Assembly: GCA_017646885.1 (NCBI GenBank) | Contig: JAGCLR010000316.1 | Span: 109,323 to 173,322, forward strand | DNA length: 64,000 bases | Reading direction: 5' to 3' | Origin: Methanobrevibacter sp. | GTDB lineage: Archaea > Methanobacteriota > Methanobacteria > Methanobacteriales > Methanobacteriaceae | Shown: piece by piece, positions 31,688 through 40,598 of the stretch | Layout of the letters: each line of letters opens with the position of its first letter | How positions within the stretch are numbered: the stretch's first letter is position 1 | Notes under the pieces: generated by a model | The model's database searches: none | Seen by the model: the letters and a program-made list of their open reading frames with translations, nothing else | Told to the model about the DNA's origin: nothing | Made by a program: the position numbers and the translations under genes

Positions 31688-33020
31688 CTCTTTTTTCTAA
31701 AAAATCTACTACTGTTTGTAAGGTACAGTTTACCGAATACCATTTTCCATCGATTTGTACAAAATCGTCAGCATCCTCTTCTTGAACAACACTTAATGGA
31801 ATATCATCGATATTATGTGCATCCATCTGTACTTCAACCGAATTGCGTCTAACAATATATGTTCCGAGATATTCGCTATAAGTAGCGCAATCTTCGCAAA
31901 TATATTCCTCAAGATGTTCGGACCAATACATCCCCTCAGGACACTCATCTTCACAATCAGAATAATAAGTGCGCCCACAGTTATAACACTCCCAGGGATA
32001 TTCTTCAAAATCAGAATACCAACCATCTGGATCATCTGCAGATTTATTACAATTTTCAGGATTAGTAGTAATATATCTACAAATACCAACGCCATCGACA
32101 CTTAAATATCTAAATGTATCCAAATACGGCCAATGTCCATATTCTTTATCGACATCAATTCGCAAATTAAGCTGACGCATTTGTCCATCTGGACAAACCC
32201 ACCATTGATAATCACCTGTACTTAGAAGACTCTGGTGTTCTCTATAATAAAAACCATGCTCTTTAGCATAGGTAATAAAGCTATCTACGATATGGTCTTT
32301 ATTAACGTAAACTCTATCCATATAAGTTTTTCCGTCAATTTCCCAAAGAATTGCACGTCCAACCAACTTACCACGCTTTGTTAAAATGAGCATTTTAGCA
32401 AAATCTTCATATATGCCAAAATAACATTGGGCTTCACTGTATCTCATACAACTATTACCTAAGGTTCCATTTAGATCTTCATAATGATCTTGATGATACC
32501 AATATGTAATGTCTTTTCCAGATACAATTGAAAATTCTACATCGCTTTCAACAATTGCACGTAACTGATTATTAAATAACTCAAAATCTAACTCGGAAAA
32601 TTCTTTAGAAATCAATAATTTACGAAGAATTCTGGTAGGTTTTCCAGTTTGACGATTGTCTGTTGCCCAATTTCCGTTTGATGTCATTTTGTAATCTTTA
32701 CCTTTTGGAAGGAATGAGATTTCAAATGAACCTTCACGAATAGACAACATACGAACAGAATCATTAATATAACGAGCAATGTCTTTTTCAGTACTCTCTT
32801 TCCAATATTTTAAATACGCTAAATTACCAAGAGTCATATCTGGATTTTCTTTTTCAATTTCAGGTAATAGTCATACTGGAAATTGACTATTAAAACCTTC
32901 AATAATCATGTCTACAGATAACAACGCTTTAGCAATAGCTGAATCATGTTTTTCAACACAAAATTTTAAACAGTCTCTTAACGATTGTGAAAACAACGGT
33001 AAAGTAGGATAACGTTTCAT
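31671..33020 (-). CDS. hypothetical protein with C-terminal zinc-finger-like cysteines (one TGA codon)
   Basis: The 449-residue frame starts at ATG 33020; the first 61 residues are joined to the rest through one TGA read as Trp (QFPVWLLPE). The middle has CMRYSEAQCYFGIY and KRGKLVGRAILWE segments. The last quarter carries Cys pairs ECYNCG, DCEDECPEG and ICEDC, likely zinc-binding. I do not recognise the family. It overlaps the nucleotidase start by 17 bases and the upstream small gene by 1 base set. Confidence 0.65.
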
Positions 33021-33214
33021 TATTGTAAATTAGTTAAAAGTTTTTGTACTAAAAATGCACTTAAACCTAGTTCAGTAGAACCAGACTCGATTACTGGATC
33101 ATATCCAATTTTAAAATCAAGATTTTGTTCTTCTTTATCGTGAACAAAATTAACAATGATTTTTTGACCTGAAGATAAATCTTCAAATGTTACTTTAATT
33201 CGTTCCTTTTCCAT
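33020..33214 (-). CDS. hypothetical protein, 64 aa
   Basis: A small acidic, strand-rich protein. It starts directly downstream of a terminator hairpin (33219-33249). Its stop overlaps the next ATG (TAATG). The function is unknown. Confidence 0.6.
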   Translation of the reverse strand: MEKERIKVTFEDLSSGQKIIVNFVHDKEEQNLDFKIGYDPVIESGSTELGLSAFLVQKLLTNLQ

Positions 33215-33218
33215 ATTA

Positions 33219-33249
33219 TATAAAAAGAGGAGGCATTAGTGCCTCCTCT
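33219..33249 (-). terminator. Rho-independent terminator with TTAG-type loop
   Basis: A perfect 10-bp hairpin with arms AGAGGAGGCA (33226-33235) and TGCCTCCTCT (33240-33249) is followed on the minus strand by TTTTTATATAATATGG. It lies two bases after the stop of the resolvase-like gene. The ATG of the next gene lies only a few bases beyond, so some read-through is needed for that gene. Confidence 0.85.
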
Positions 33250-33251
33250 GG

Positions 33252-33677
33252 TTACTCTATCGATTGTAAATACAATTTTAACAGTTCGTACAAGAATTCT
33301 TTTGGAATCATTGCAACTTCTCCAACTGATACACAATTTACTTCTTTTTTCTCTTGTCTATTTCAAATAATACAAAAAGGTTTATCCTTGATAGGACATT
33401 CGTCTTGGATCTTGAAATAAGATGGAGTTGATTGTGTACATTTCAACTGAATTGAAATAGGAAGTTTACCTTCTGTATCAATTAAGTCTACTTTATTATC
33501 GTCCATTTTTTTACTTTCCGAACGAGAGGTGACAATGCCAGTAAAACCCAATTCTTGCAGTTCGTGTGCAATTTTTAATTCGTAACGGTTGCCTTTCTTT
33601 TTAGAATAAGCACCAGATCGTTTTCTTGGAGTTCTCTGTTTTATTTCTTCAGAATCTGTTTTCGTTTTTCTCGCCAT
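33252..33677 (-). CDS. Holliday-junction-resolvase-like PD-(D/E)XK protein (one TGA codon)
   Basis: With TGA as Trp the protein has 141 residues (ATG 33677 to TAA 33252-33254). After a basic N-terminus, GNRYELKIAHELQ provides the conserved Glu. DNKVDLID then gives the Asp, and ISIQLKCTQS gives the QxK pair, the layout of Hjc-type resolvases and related PD-(D/E)XK nucleases. The TGA falls after the core (FCIIWNRQEK), so the standard-code product would lack only the last 37 residues. It sits next to primase, in line with a role in recombination. The family is fairly clear; the substrate is inferred. Confidence 0.75.
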
Positions 33678-33680
33678 AAA

Positions 33681-34685
33681 TTATTTCAAATAAAAGTTTT
33701 TTGCTGTATTAATCAAGTCTAATGTTTTTTGATAACCATACATTTTTCTATAATCTGATATATCTTTACATTTTGTATCTCTTGGCAAAATAACTACTTT
33801 CAAATCAGGATATTGTTTATGTATTTTATTTGCACCAGATACACCAGGTAAATCATTATCATAAAATAAAAATATATGTTTAAATTTCTCTTTTAGACGA
33901 GCATACTGCGAATCTGTTATAAATTGATTTTCAGATAGTGGTGCTATAGCGGTTACACCCAGTTCATATAAACACATCACATCCTTTAAGGATTTAGTAA
34001 TTACAAGTACTTCTCCTCCAGTTCTTGGAAGTTGTTGTGCTCCTTGAATCTGAGTCCCCTTTCAATTTGAAATAAATTTATACTTACGTCGATAAGGAAA
34101 ATAAATACGTCATTGCTCAATATTTTCTTTAATCCCTCCAAAATATCCAAATACATATTGATTTGGCTGTTCCAAATGAAACAGTTTTCCATTTAAGAAT
34201 ACATTCTTACAAGGAAATACTTTAAACTTTTTCAATGTACTTAGATTAATTCCATATTTTAACCACCAATTTAACTCATATTGTTGCCATTCTCGCAACT
34301 CAATTTGTATAATTGCTGTAGTTGTTTCTTGAAATTCGGAATTGGTGTACTCCATTTTTGGTGGATTGACCGCAATATCTTTTCGGGATATTAAATGAAA
34401 ATCATTGGCAATAATCTGTAATGCCATATAAAATGAACAATTGAATATACACATCACCACGTTTATACAATCTCCATGGAAATATCCCGCAAAATCTTTA
34501 AATATCAAACTACCTTTCCTATTTCGATAAAAAGCACAAGTTGCATGGTTATCGGCACGAAGGGGTGATTTAAATAACCCCTTCTTTACCGGTAAACCAA
34601 GATAGTGCTCCATAATTCGTTCTTCCTTTACTTTAGAAAGAATGAACTCCTTCGTTAGAGTTTGTGGTTCAAATGTATAATTCAC
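33681..34685 (-). CDS. DnaG-type DNA primase (TGA-recoded)
   Basis: One 334-codon frame appears when two TGA codons are read as Trp; otherwise it splits into three pieces. The N-terminal part has FKSPLRADNHATCAFY and a FHGDCINVVM segment like the phage DnaG zinc-binding region. The C-terminal half is a TOPRIM domain: LVITKSLKDVM (acidic residue of motif 1 replaced by KSL as in some phage primases), LSEN, and FLFYDNDLPG with the DxD metal site. It makes RNA primers for the family B polymerase and probably works with the DnaB-like helicase downstream. The start is GTG 34685; no in-frame ATG is near. Confidence 0.85.
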
Positions 34686-34695
34686 AATTCATTAA

Positions 34696-35364
34696 TTAAA
34701 ATGGTAGATCTCCGTCCTCTCCGTCAGTACTATTAATATCTGCCTCCATACCAGCTAGCAAATCATTACCCGCTGCAGCCATATTGGTTGGAGTTGCGTT
34801 TTTCGCTTTCTCGATTGCACTAACTTCATATGGAGTTAGAGTCAAATCTTTACCAATAAAGCTTGTTGACAAATACAATTTACCAGTTTTGCTAATTTTA
34901 GCAGGAAAACCTGGCATCTGATTAAATCCAGATTTAGTAGGAAGAACTTTGATCTGAACAGACTGACCTACAAAATCAGCTGTATACTCCTGCATTTTCT
35001 TAACGAAAGATGCAAAATTTGGAGCGTCAATTTTTACTGTACCATCATCAATACCTTTTGCAATTGCTGGATTTGCTGTATCCAAAAGGTGACGGTTAGC
35101 AATCATAAACTGCTCTAGCTGGGATGGATTCTGACCAAACTGAGATTCTACACGAGTTGCACTAGTTGGCTCAAATAGCTTGTGCTCTAGATCGCCAAAA
35201 CCTTCAACCTCGAAAGTCATTACTAATACATTAAATGTATCTCCGGTTTTACCCTGAATTTCAGTTTTGCTAATGCCTTTGAAAATTGCATTGTGAATAC
35301 CAGCCTGTAGAAATTTACCGCCCTCTTTAACGCCCTGGGCAACGGACATATCAAACATACTCAT
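34696..35364 (-). CDS. single-stranded-DNA-binding-type protein with acidic C-terminal tip
   Basis: The 222-residue protein ends in an acidic tail finishing DGDLPF, the hallmark of single-strand-binding proteins (cf. DDDIPF in E. coli SSB), which recruits other replication proteins. The body is strand-rich at the start and contains the NVLVMTFEVEGFG segment compatible with an OB-like fold. Its sequence is richer in G and C than most genes here and has no TGA codon, which suggests high expression. It lies between primase and another protein with the same tail. The identity is inferred from tail and context. Confidence 0.7.
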   Translation of the reverse strand: MSMFDMSVAQGVKEGGKFLQAGIHNAIFKGISKTEIQGKTGDTFNVLVMTFEVEGFGDLEHKLFEPTSATRVESQFGQNPSQLEQFMIANRHLLDTANPAIAKGIDDGTVKIDAPNFASFVKKMQEYTADFVGQSVQIKVLPTKSGFNQMPGFPAKISKTGKLYLSTSFIGKDLTLTPYEVSAIEKAKNATPTNMAAAGNDLLAGMEADINSTDGEDGDLPF

Positions 35365-35382
35365 AATTTATAAAGGTTTTAA

Positions 35383-35916
35383 TTAAAATGGTAGATCATC
35401 TAAGTTATCATTGGACATAATCTGTGCTAGTTCCAAATCAATTTCAGATGGGTTTAAATCTTCTAGTTCTTTCTCTTCTGTTGCTGTAGCGCAATCTTTC
35501 TGAGATATAAGTTTAAACATTCCAGGTTTAAACTCTTCTATAGTGAATTCTTCACCGTACTCTAACAAAACTGTTCTTTGATTACCTCTAAAACAAATTG
35601 TGTTAGACTTTGTTAATTTATTTCCAGACTGGGGATCTGCAAAAACATCAGATCTCCCAATTACTGGAAATGTCTCCTGGTTATTAACCGTATAATAATT
35701 AACTGTAATTCTATCTCCCGCTTCTACATTTAACATTGTAATAAGTGGATCATTGAGCACAAGTTTATTATCGGCTACAACCAATAACGGCTTAGAAGTG
35801 TCTATACTCGAACTTTTCTTAGTTTTTGGTTTTACTGTTTTTCCTTCAGTGTCTTTTACGACAACATTTGTTACTTTTTGAGTAACAGGATCAAAATCAA
35901 ATGAAATATTTAACAT
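35383..35916 (-). CDS. replication protein with SSB-like C-terminal tip, 177 aa
   Basis: The protein ends DNLDDLPF, again an SSB-type acidic tip, but the body differs from the neighbouring SSB-like protein. It has many short strands (GDRITVNYYTV, KSNTICFRGN) and a Lys-rich linker near residue 30. It could be a second single-strand-binding protein or a replication mediator. No TGA codon. No firm family. Confidence 0.55.
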   Translation of the reverse strand: MLNISFDFDPVTQKVTNVVVKDTEGKTVKPKTKKSSSIDTSKPLLVVADNKLVLNDPLITMLNVEAGDRITVNYYTVNNQETFPVIGRSDVFADPQSGNKLTKSNTICFRGNQRTVLLEYGEEFTIEEFKPGMFKLISQKDCATATEEKELEDLNPSEIDLELAQIMSNDNLDDLPF

Positions 35917-35918
35917 AC

Positions 35919-36656
35919 TTATTTAGAAAGAGAAGGGAATACTCGCTCCCAGTGATATTTTATATCTCCATTTTCCTGCATTTCACCCAATACAACGTCT
36001 TTGTTGCGAAGATGTGCTGGTCTTGCTCCACACTCTACAAACTTATCGTTTGTATTGAAGCTCAAAACAGTGTTTGATTCATCATCTCTGAATAAAAATC
36101 CAATTGCATCAGATTTTGAACTCAACACTCGACCTGATTTACCAGCAAGATCGATAGCTTTAACATTTATGTCATCATTTGCAACAGCAGAATCTTTTGT
36201 ATGACATACAAGAATAATATTAGGCGCACATTTTGAAACCATATCAATTACCAACTCCAAGGCTTCACGAATTTTCTGATAACCCTGACCCATAGGTGCG
36301 TCAAGTACATTTTTACCAGTAAACTTAGATCCGGCTGGAGTGTTGATATACAACTGAAGTGCAAGAGGTTTTACCATATCCTCCAATGCGGTAATTGTAT
36401 CCAATACAATAAACTGATATGGGTTACCAGCTTCTTTAATCGCTTTACAAATTTCCTTAATGTCCTGCACAGATGTTGCTTTAACTTTTACAGCATCAAT
36501 GTAGTCATAACCACCGTTCTCTAAATCGATACAAAGTGCGTTAGGAAGTTGTGCTAGAGCCGATGATTTGCCCTGTTTTGGTTTTGAGAAGATAATAAGA
36601 TTTTTTGGGTCTTGTATTTCTGCTTTTACTATACCTTTTGGTAATTCAATTGCCAT
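35919..36656 (-). CDS. RecA-fold ATPase, Sak4-like recombinase
   Basis: The 245-residue protein has Walker A SKPKQGKSS (residues 24-32), a Walker B-like FIVLDTITAL, and a central helicase-like LVCHTKDS segment. This is the pattern of Sak4 and related phage single-domain RecA-fold annealing or strand-exchange proteins. It lies between the SSB-tailed proteins and the DnaB-like helicase, fitting a role in recombination-dependent replication. It has no TGA codon. Confidence 0.75.
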   Translation of the reverse strand: MAIELPKGIVKAEIQDPKNLIIFSKPKQGKSSALAQLPNALCIDLENGGYDYIDAVKVKATSVQDIKEICKAIKEAGNPYQFIVLDTITALEDMVKPLALQLYINTPAGSKFTGKNVLDAPMGQGYQKIREALELVIDMVSKCAPNIILVCHTKDSAVANDDINVKAIDLAGKSGRVLSSKSDAIGFLFRDDESNTVLSFNTNDKFVECGARPAHLRNKDVVLGEMQENGDIKYHWERVFPSLSK

Positions 36657-36659
36657 AAT

Positions 36660-37772
36660 TTAAAACTTAAAACTTATAGTTTGAGGCTGTTCTTTTTGAA
36701 CCACCTCGACATCTTTGATTTGGTTATCTTTCTTTATTTTACAAGGAATGTTATTTGCTTCATCCTGATATTTATAAAAATCAGTGATTTCTTTTCCAGG
36801 AGGCATTTCATTAAACCATCCAACAGAACCATAGAAAGAACATCCAATTACTTGATTTGCAACACCATATCTATTTTTACTAATAATAATAGATCTAAAA
36901 GCATCTCTTAAACCATTATCGCCAAGAATTTTATAGTCACGATATGTTGCAAGTTTCTCTCTAAATGGATAAAATAATTGAAGTACAACATCAGAATCCT
37001 GAACCGTATTTCCTGAATCTTTTACATCGTTCAATCCAGGCTCACTTAAATCAGCTTTTCTTCTATCCATAGATGAAGATTCTCTGTTTTGCTGAGCAAG
37101 AACAAACCAAGATACTTGATATTTACGCTTAATTGATACCATATACGAAGAGGTTAAATCGATTTCTTCTTTTAAACTTCTTCCCTCGGTTGACATCAAT
37201 AGAGAGATATGGTCAATTACTCCAATTATTTTCTGTTTTGGGTTATTCGGAATAAATCTACTTTTTCCATCAATTTCTTCAATGGTACCGTGTTTACTTA
37301 CATATTGTAAAGTTTCCTTATATAGTACTTTAGAGGATAAAGCTTTATCAAGAATGTGAAGATATTCTTGTACAGAAACTAACCATTCTTTTGCTTTTTT
37401 AAGACATTGATAGTTTTCATCATCTAACAATGTATCAAATGATAAGATATCATTAATTGTTAGATAAACTCCAAACTCTTCAGCACAATACAAAGCCATT
37501 AATTTTGCTAGTAACACTTCACTACCAATCTCCAAACTAAACCAAAGAAAATATGTCGGAGAATCCTTTGTGTTTTGTTTTAAGATGTTGTAGATAATAA
37601 ACATAATGAGACTAGATTTTCCAGCAGATGATGCAGCAGAACACAAATAGTACCTACTTGGCTGAATTCCGCCAATGATTTTGTCAAGCTTGGGCAAACC
37701 TGTTGACGTACCAACGTTGTTTCCTTTTCTTCCTTGTTCGATTAGGTGCCAAAGTATTTCTATTTCTTGCAT
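36660..37772 (-). CDS. replicative DNA helicase, DnaB-like
   Basis: The 370-residue protein lacks the large N-terminal DnaB domain but keeps the SF4 core: TGLPKLDKIIGG, Walker A SAASSAGKSS, GVIDHISLL (Walker B), and SWFVLAQQNRESS with DVKDSGNTVQDSDVVL (the conserved DnaB segment). It should form a hexamer that unwinds the fork 5'-3'. It has no TGA codon. Its start overlaps the stop of the upstream winged-helix-like gene (TAATG), which could encode its loader. Confidence 0.9.
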   Translation of the reverse strand: MQEIEILWHLIEQGRKGNNVGTSTGLPKLDKIIGGIQPSRYYLCSAASSAGKSSLIMFIIYNILKQNTKDSPTYFLWFSLEIGSEVLLAKLMALYCAEEFGVYLTINDILSFDTLLDDENYQCLKKAKEWLVSVQEYLHILDKALSSKVLYKETLQYVSKHGTIEEIDGKSRFIPNNPKQKIIGVIDHISLLMSTEGRSLKEEIDLTSSYMVSIKRKYQVSWFVLAQQNRESSSMDRRKADLSEPGLNDVKDSGNTVQDSDVVLQLFYPFREKLATYRDYKILGDNGLRDAFRSIIISKNRYGVANQVIGCSFYGSVGWFNEMPPGKEITDFYKYQDEANNIPCKIKKDNQIKDVEVVQKEQPQTISFKF

Positions 37773-38368
37773 TATATATTGTCATATATTTCAAACGTGC
37801 TAGCAATCTCTCCGTCTAAATTGTGTTCTTTGATGTATTTTAATTCATCCCATTTATGACTGATGCAAAACTCTAATATTCCATATCGAATTTGTTTATT
37901 CTTCTTACCTCATTCTAACAACTCCATCACCTCTTTATGTTTATCTGGATTGTGACCGATTTGTACACTGTAGAAGAAGAAAAATTCATCAAGAGAATAA
38001 AATTTCTTTGCAACATTTTTAAGCGATACATATTTACCATTTACACGCAGAAACGGTTCATATGCATCGAACAACTCTTTCCCCATTTGTCCTGAGTTTT
38101 TCACTCAAGATTTCAAAAAGTTTTTATTAAACTCAATTTCGTTAGGAATATAAGTTTCTGGATTATAATTCTTATGAATTAATCCTTTTTCCTTTAATGA
38201 TTCAAATAGTGGTTTAAGTTGTTCTTTACCTCCGTTAGAAATCCATTTCGCAAGATATTCTGGATGGCCTTCTTCATCCCTTGCTAAAAATGTTAAATAG
38301 ATCAACAGCAACTCATTTGCGGTTATGTTATAGTTGCTTAAAAGGTTCAATATTGTATTTAATTCCAT
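37772..38368 (-). CDS. putative helicase-loader or initiator-like protein (TGA-recoded)
   Basis: With TGA as Trp, one frame of 198 codons spans ATG 38368 to TAA 37772-37774; the standard code gives two small pieces. The first 90 residues read like a winged helix (MELNTILNLLSNYNI..., then ELLLIYLTFLA, then LKEKGLIHKN). The rest is helical with several aromatic clusters. Directly upstream of the DnaB-like helicase and co-translated with it, a loader or initiator role is plausible but not shown. A hairpin lies just before its start codon. Confidence 0.6.
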
Positions 38369-38369
38369 T

Positions 38370-38390
38370 AAGTTATATTTTTGATAACTT
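38370..38390 (-). promoter_or_regulatory. inverted repeat just upstream of a replication gene start
   Basis: AAGTTAT (38370-38376) and ATAACTT (38384-38390) form a perfect 7-bp inverted repeat with a 7-base loop. It ends one base before the ATG of the winged-helix-like gene. It could be a translational hairpin that hides the start codon or an operator. Confidence 0.45.
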
Positions 38391-38435
38391 AGAATTGTAA
38401 ACTTATTTATTAAGTGTTATATTCTTGGAATTAAG

Positions 38436-39659
38436 TTAAAATCGATATTCAAGATTTACATTGTCATCTCTTTTTCTTGTTTCGAAACTTTCGTAATTAA
38501 GAACTTTTTCTAACTGTTCTTCTGTTAATGTAATATAATCAGATGTATTAGAATTATGAAATCAAGTTTCATCAACAGTTCCTTTAATACACAATACAAA
38601 GAATTCTGCTAGTTTTCCTTCTTCAAATCGAATTACTCTACCAGTTCTTTGTGTGGAACGAATCTTTGATGAATCGCCACTTAATACAATTCCTACACTC
38701 AATCCTCCAACATCCAATCCAGCGTCCGCCGCTTTACTTGAATTTAGTACACCTGTTGAAGACGCGTTAAACTTTTCAAGTATTTCTGCATTCTTTTTCT
38801 TGGACTGTTTTGAGTGTAATACGTATCCGATTCCAATTTGCTCTGCATCTTTAATTGTTGCAGAGAATGTAATACATTTTTTGTCTTTTCTTGCTTCAAG
38901 AATTTTTCGAGTTATCTCAAATTTCTTTGGATGAGACATTACAAATTCTTTACGTTTTCTTAATAATCGCATCCAATCAAAACAAATTGCAGCAAATTGT
39001 TTAGCAGGAATACCAAACGTTTTAGCAAGTCTATTACGATATATTACATTTGTACCTGCTTTCATTGCAGCAGGAAAGTTCCAGTTAAAATATGCAAAAT
39101 ATTCATTAAATTGTTGATTTAGCATTTGATATTCATAAATATCATCCACTTCAAGCAACACTTTATACTTTTTGTATTTTGCCAACCATCCATTTTCTAC
39201 GGCTTCATCAACTGTAATTGTATCACACACAGGTGCCTTTTCCTTTATAATTTTTTCTTTTCCGTCTAGTCTTTCCAATGTTGCGGTTAAACACATTAAC
39301 AATGTATATTCCACCATTTGAAACACTAATGAAAAAGTTGGACTAGCTACCAAATGTGCTTCATCAATAATCAACAAATCCGCCCTTCATTTTTTAGTAA
39401 TAATGGTATTTACAATTTCAACCTTACAGTTAAGAATTAAATTCTCTCTTACTAATGTTTCTATTCATTGTTGTTTTAAAACTTCAGTGGGTACACAAAC
39501 TAAAATTGTGGCATCGTTCTTTTGCTTTAATAAAGTTTGTATTGCAATACAAGCAGTTCGAGTTTTACCAACACCTGTTGCATAACACAATGTACCTTTG
39601 CCTCCAACTTTAATTCATTTCTTTACACCCTCTTTCTGTCTTTCGGTTCTAGATAGCAT
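38436..39659 (-). CDS. SF2 DNA/RNA helicase, DEAH family (TGA-recoded)
   Basis: The full frame (ATG 39659 to TAA 38436-38438, 407 residues) needs four TGA codons as Trp. It has Walker A ATGVGKTRT near residue 30, ILVCVPTEVL (motif Ia), LLIIDEAH (motif II), CLTATLER (motif III), ITFSATIKDAEQ (motif IV region) and QRTGRVIRFEEG (motif VI). This is the UvsW/XPB-like set for remodelling forks and recombination intermediates. The standard code would remove the Walker A segment, so recoding is required for function. Confidence 0.9.
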
Positions 39660-40597
39660 TAGTATTCATTATAATACTTACAGTTCATGCAGTCGAAGTC
39701 TCGACATTTAGCGCAATGATCCTCTAAACGATCCATATAATATGGATATTCATAATCATTTGGATTATCTGTTAACGCCTCGTTTTCTAGTGCGGCGTAA
39801 GAATATACCGTTTTATTGTGATATGAGTAAGTTGGAGTGTGAGGAAAATATTTTCCTCCAACCGTTTTAAGGATCGAATATATAAAATTCAAACAATTTT
39901 CTAACTCACTAATCACTGTATGTTCTCTAGCGGTATGTTCATTATGGTAACCACATGAAATATTTACTCCAGATACTTGTATCTCTTCCACAATCTCACC
40001 AACATCTGTAAATGTTCCATATTCGTGTGAATACCCAAATGCTTCACAAATAGGTTGAATTTCATTCAAAAATTCAATAGATGCTACATCCATTCCATTT
40101 GTGTGAACAATTAGATTAGAACTACCTCGACGATCAGCTTGTAAAAGAAAACCTACATCTTTAAAGAATCCTTCATTAAATGTTGCTTCTCTTGCACCAA
40201 TTGCTCCGATTTCTTCCTCGACTGTAAATACTACTTTTAAATCATCAATCTTTCGAAGCATATGAAGTGCAACATAAATACCATTTGCATCATCTGCTCC
40301 AAGGCCACATCGTTTCTTCGTTTTTGTATCAATTGCATGAATTTGTGTATCTGTTACAATAATTCCTTTGTTTTCATTGTACTCAAATACCTCATCCATA
40401 TGTGCAACCATACAAGGAAACCAATCTGGATCATTTGTATTTTTAGTTATAAACAAATTACCATAATGATCTATCTCGAATGTAATGTTATCGATTTTAT
40501 AACAATAGTTAAGAATAAATGACAACATTACATATTCATTTGAAGAAGGATGCGGAATCCTATATAAATCTTTCAATAGTGTTAAATTAATCTTCAT
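39659..40597 (-). CDS. zinc peptidase of the M20/M28/M42 type
   Basis: The 312-residue protein follows the co-catalytic zinc aminopeptidase order: MVAHMDEVFEY (first zinc His-x-Asp), LGADDANGI (bridging Asp), TVEEEIGAIGA (catalytic Glu pair), and a late GYHNEHTAREH with His ligands. The C-terminus has an extra Cys cluster (HCAKCRDFDCMNC). Such enzymes trim peptides or deacylate amino acids in the cytoplasm. Why a phage keeps one between a helicase and the DNA polymerase is unknown. No TGA codon. The active-site residues all appear present. Confidence 0.85.
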   Translation of the reverse strand: MKINLTLLKDLYRIPHPSSNEYVMLSFILNYCYKIDNITFEIDHYGNLFITKNTNDPDWFPCMVAHMDEVFEYNENKGIIVTDTQIHAIDTKTKKRCGLGADDANGIYVALHMLRKIDDLKVVFTVEEEIGAIGAREATFNEGFFKDVGFLLQADRRGSSNLIVHTNGMDVASIEFLNEIQPICEAFGYSHEYGTFTDVGEIVEEIQVSGVNISCGYHNEHTAREHTVISELENCLNFIYSILKTVGGKYFPHTPTYSYHNKTVYSYAALENEALTDNPNDYEYPYYMDRLEDHCAKCRDFDCMNCKYYNEY

Positions 40598-40598
40598 T

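Noticed and set aside
34001..34192. A separate small gene between primase pieces
   Set aside because: It is in a different frame from the recoded primase, whose TOPRIM domain continues through this stretch.
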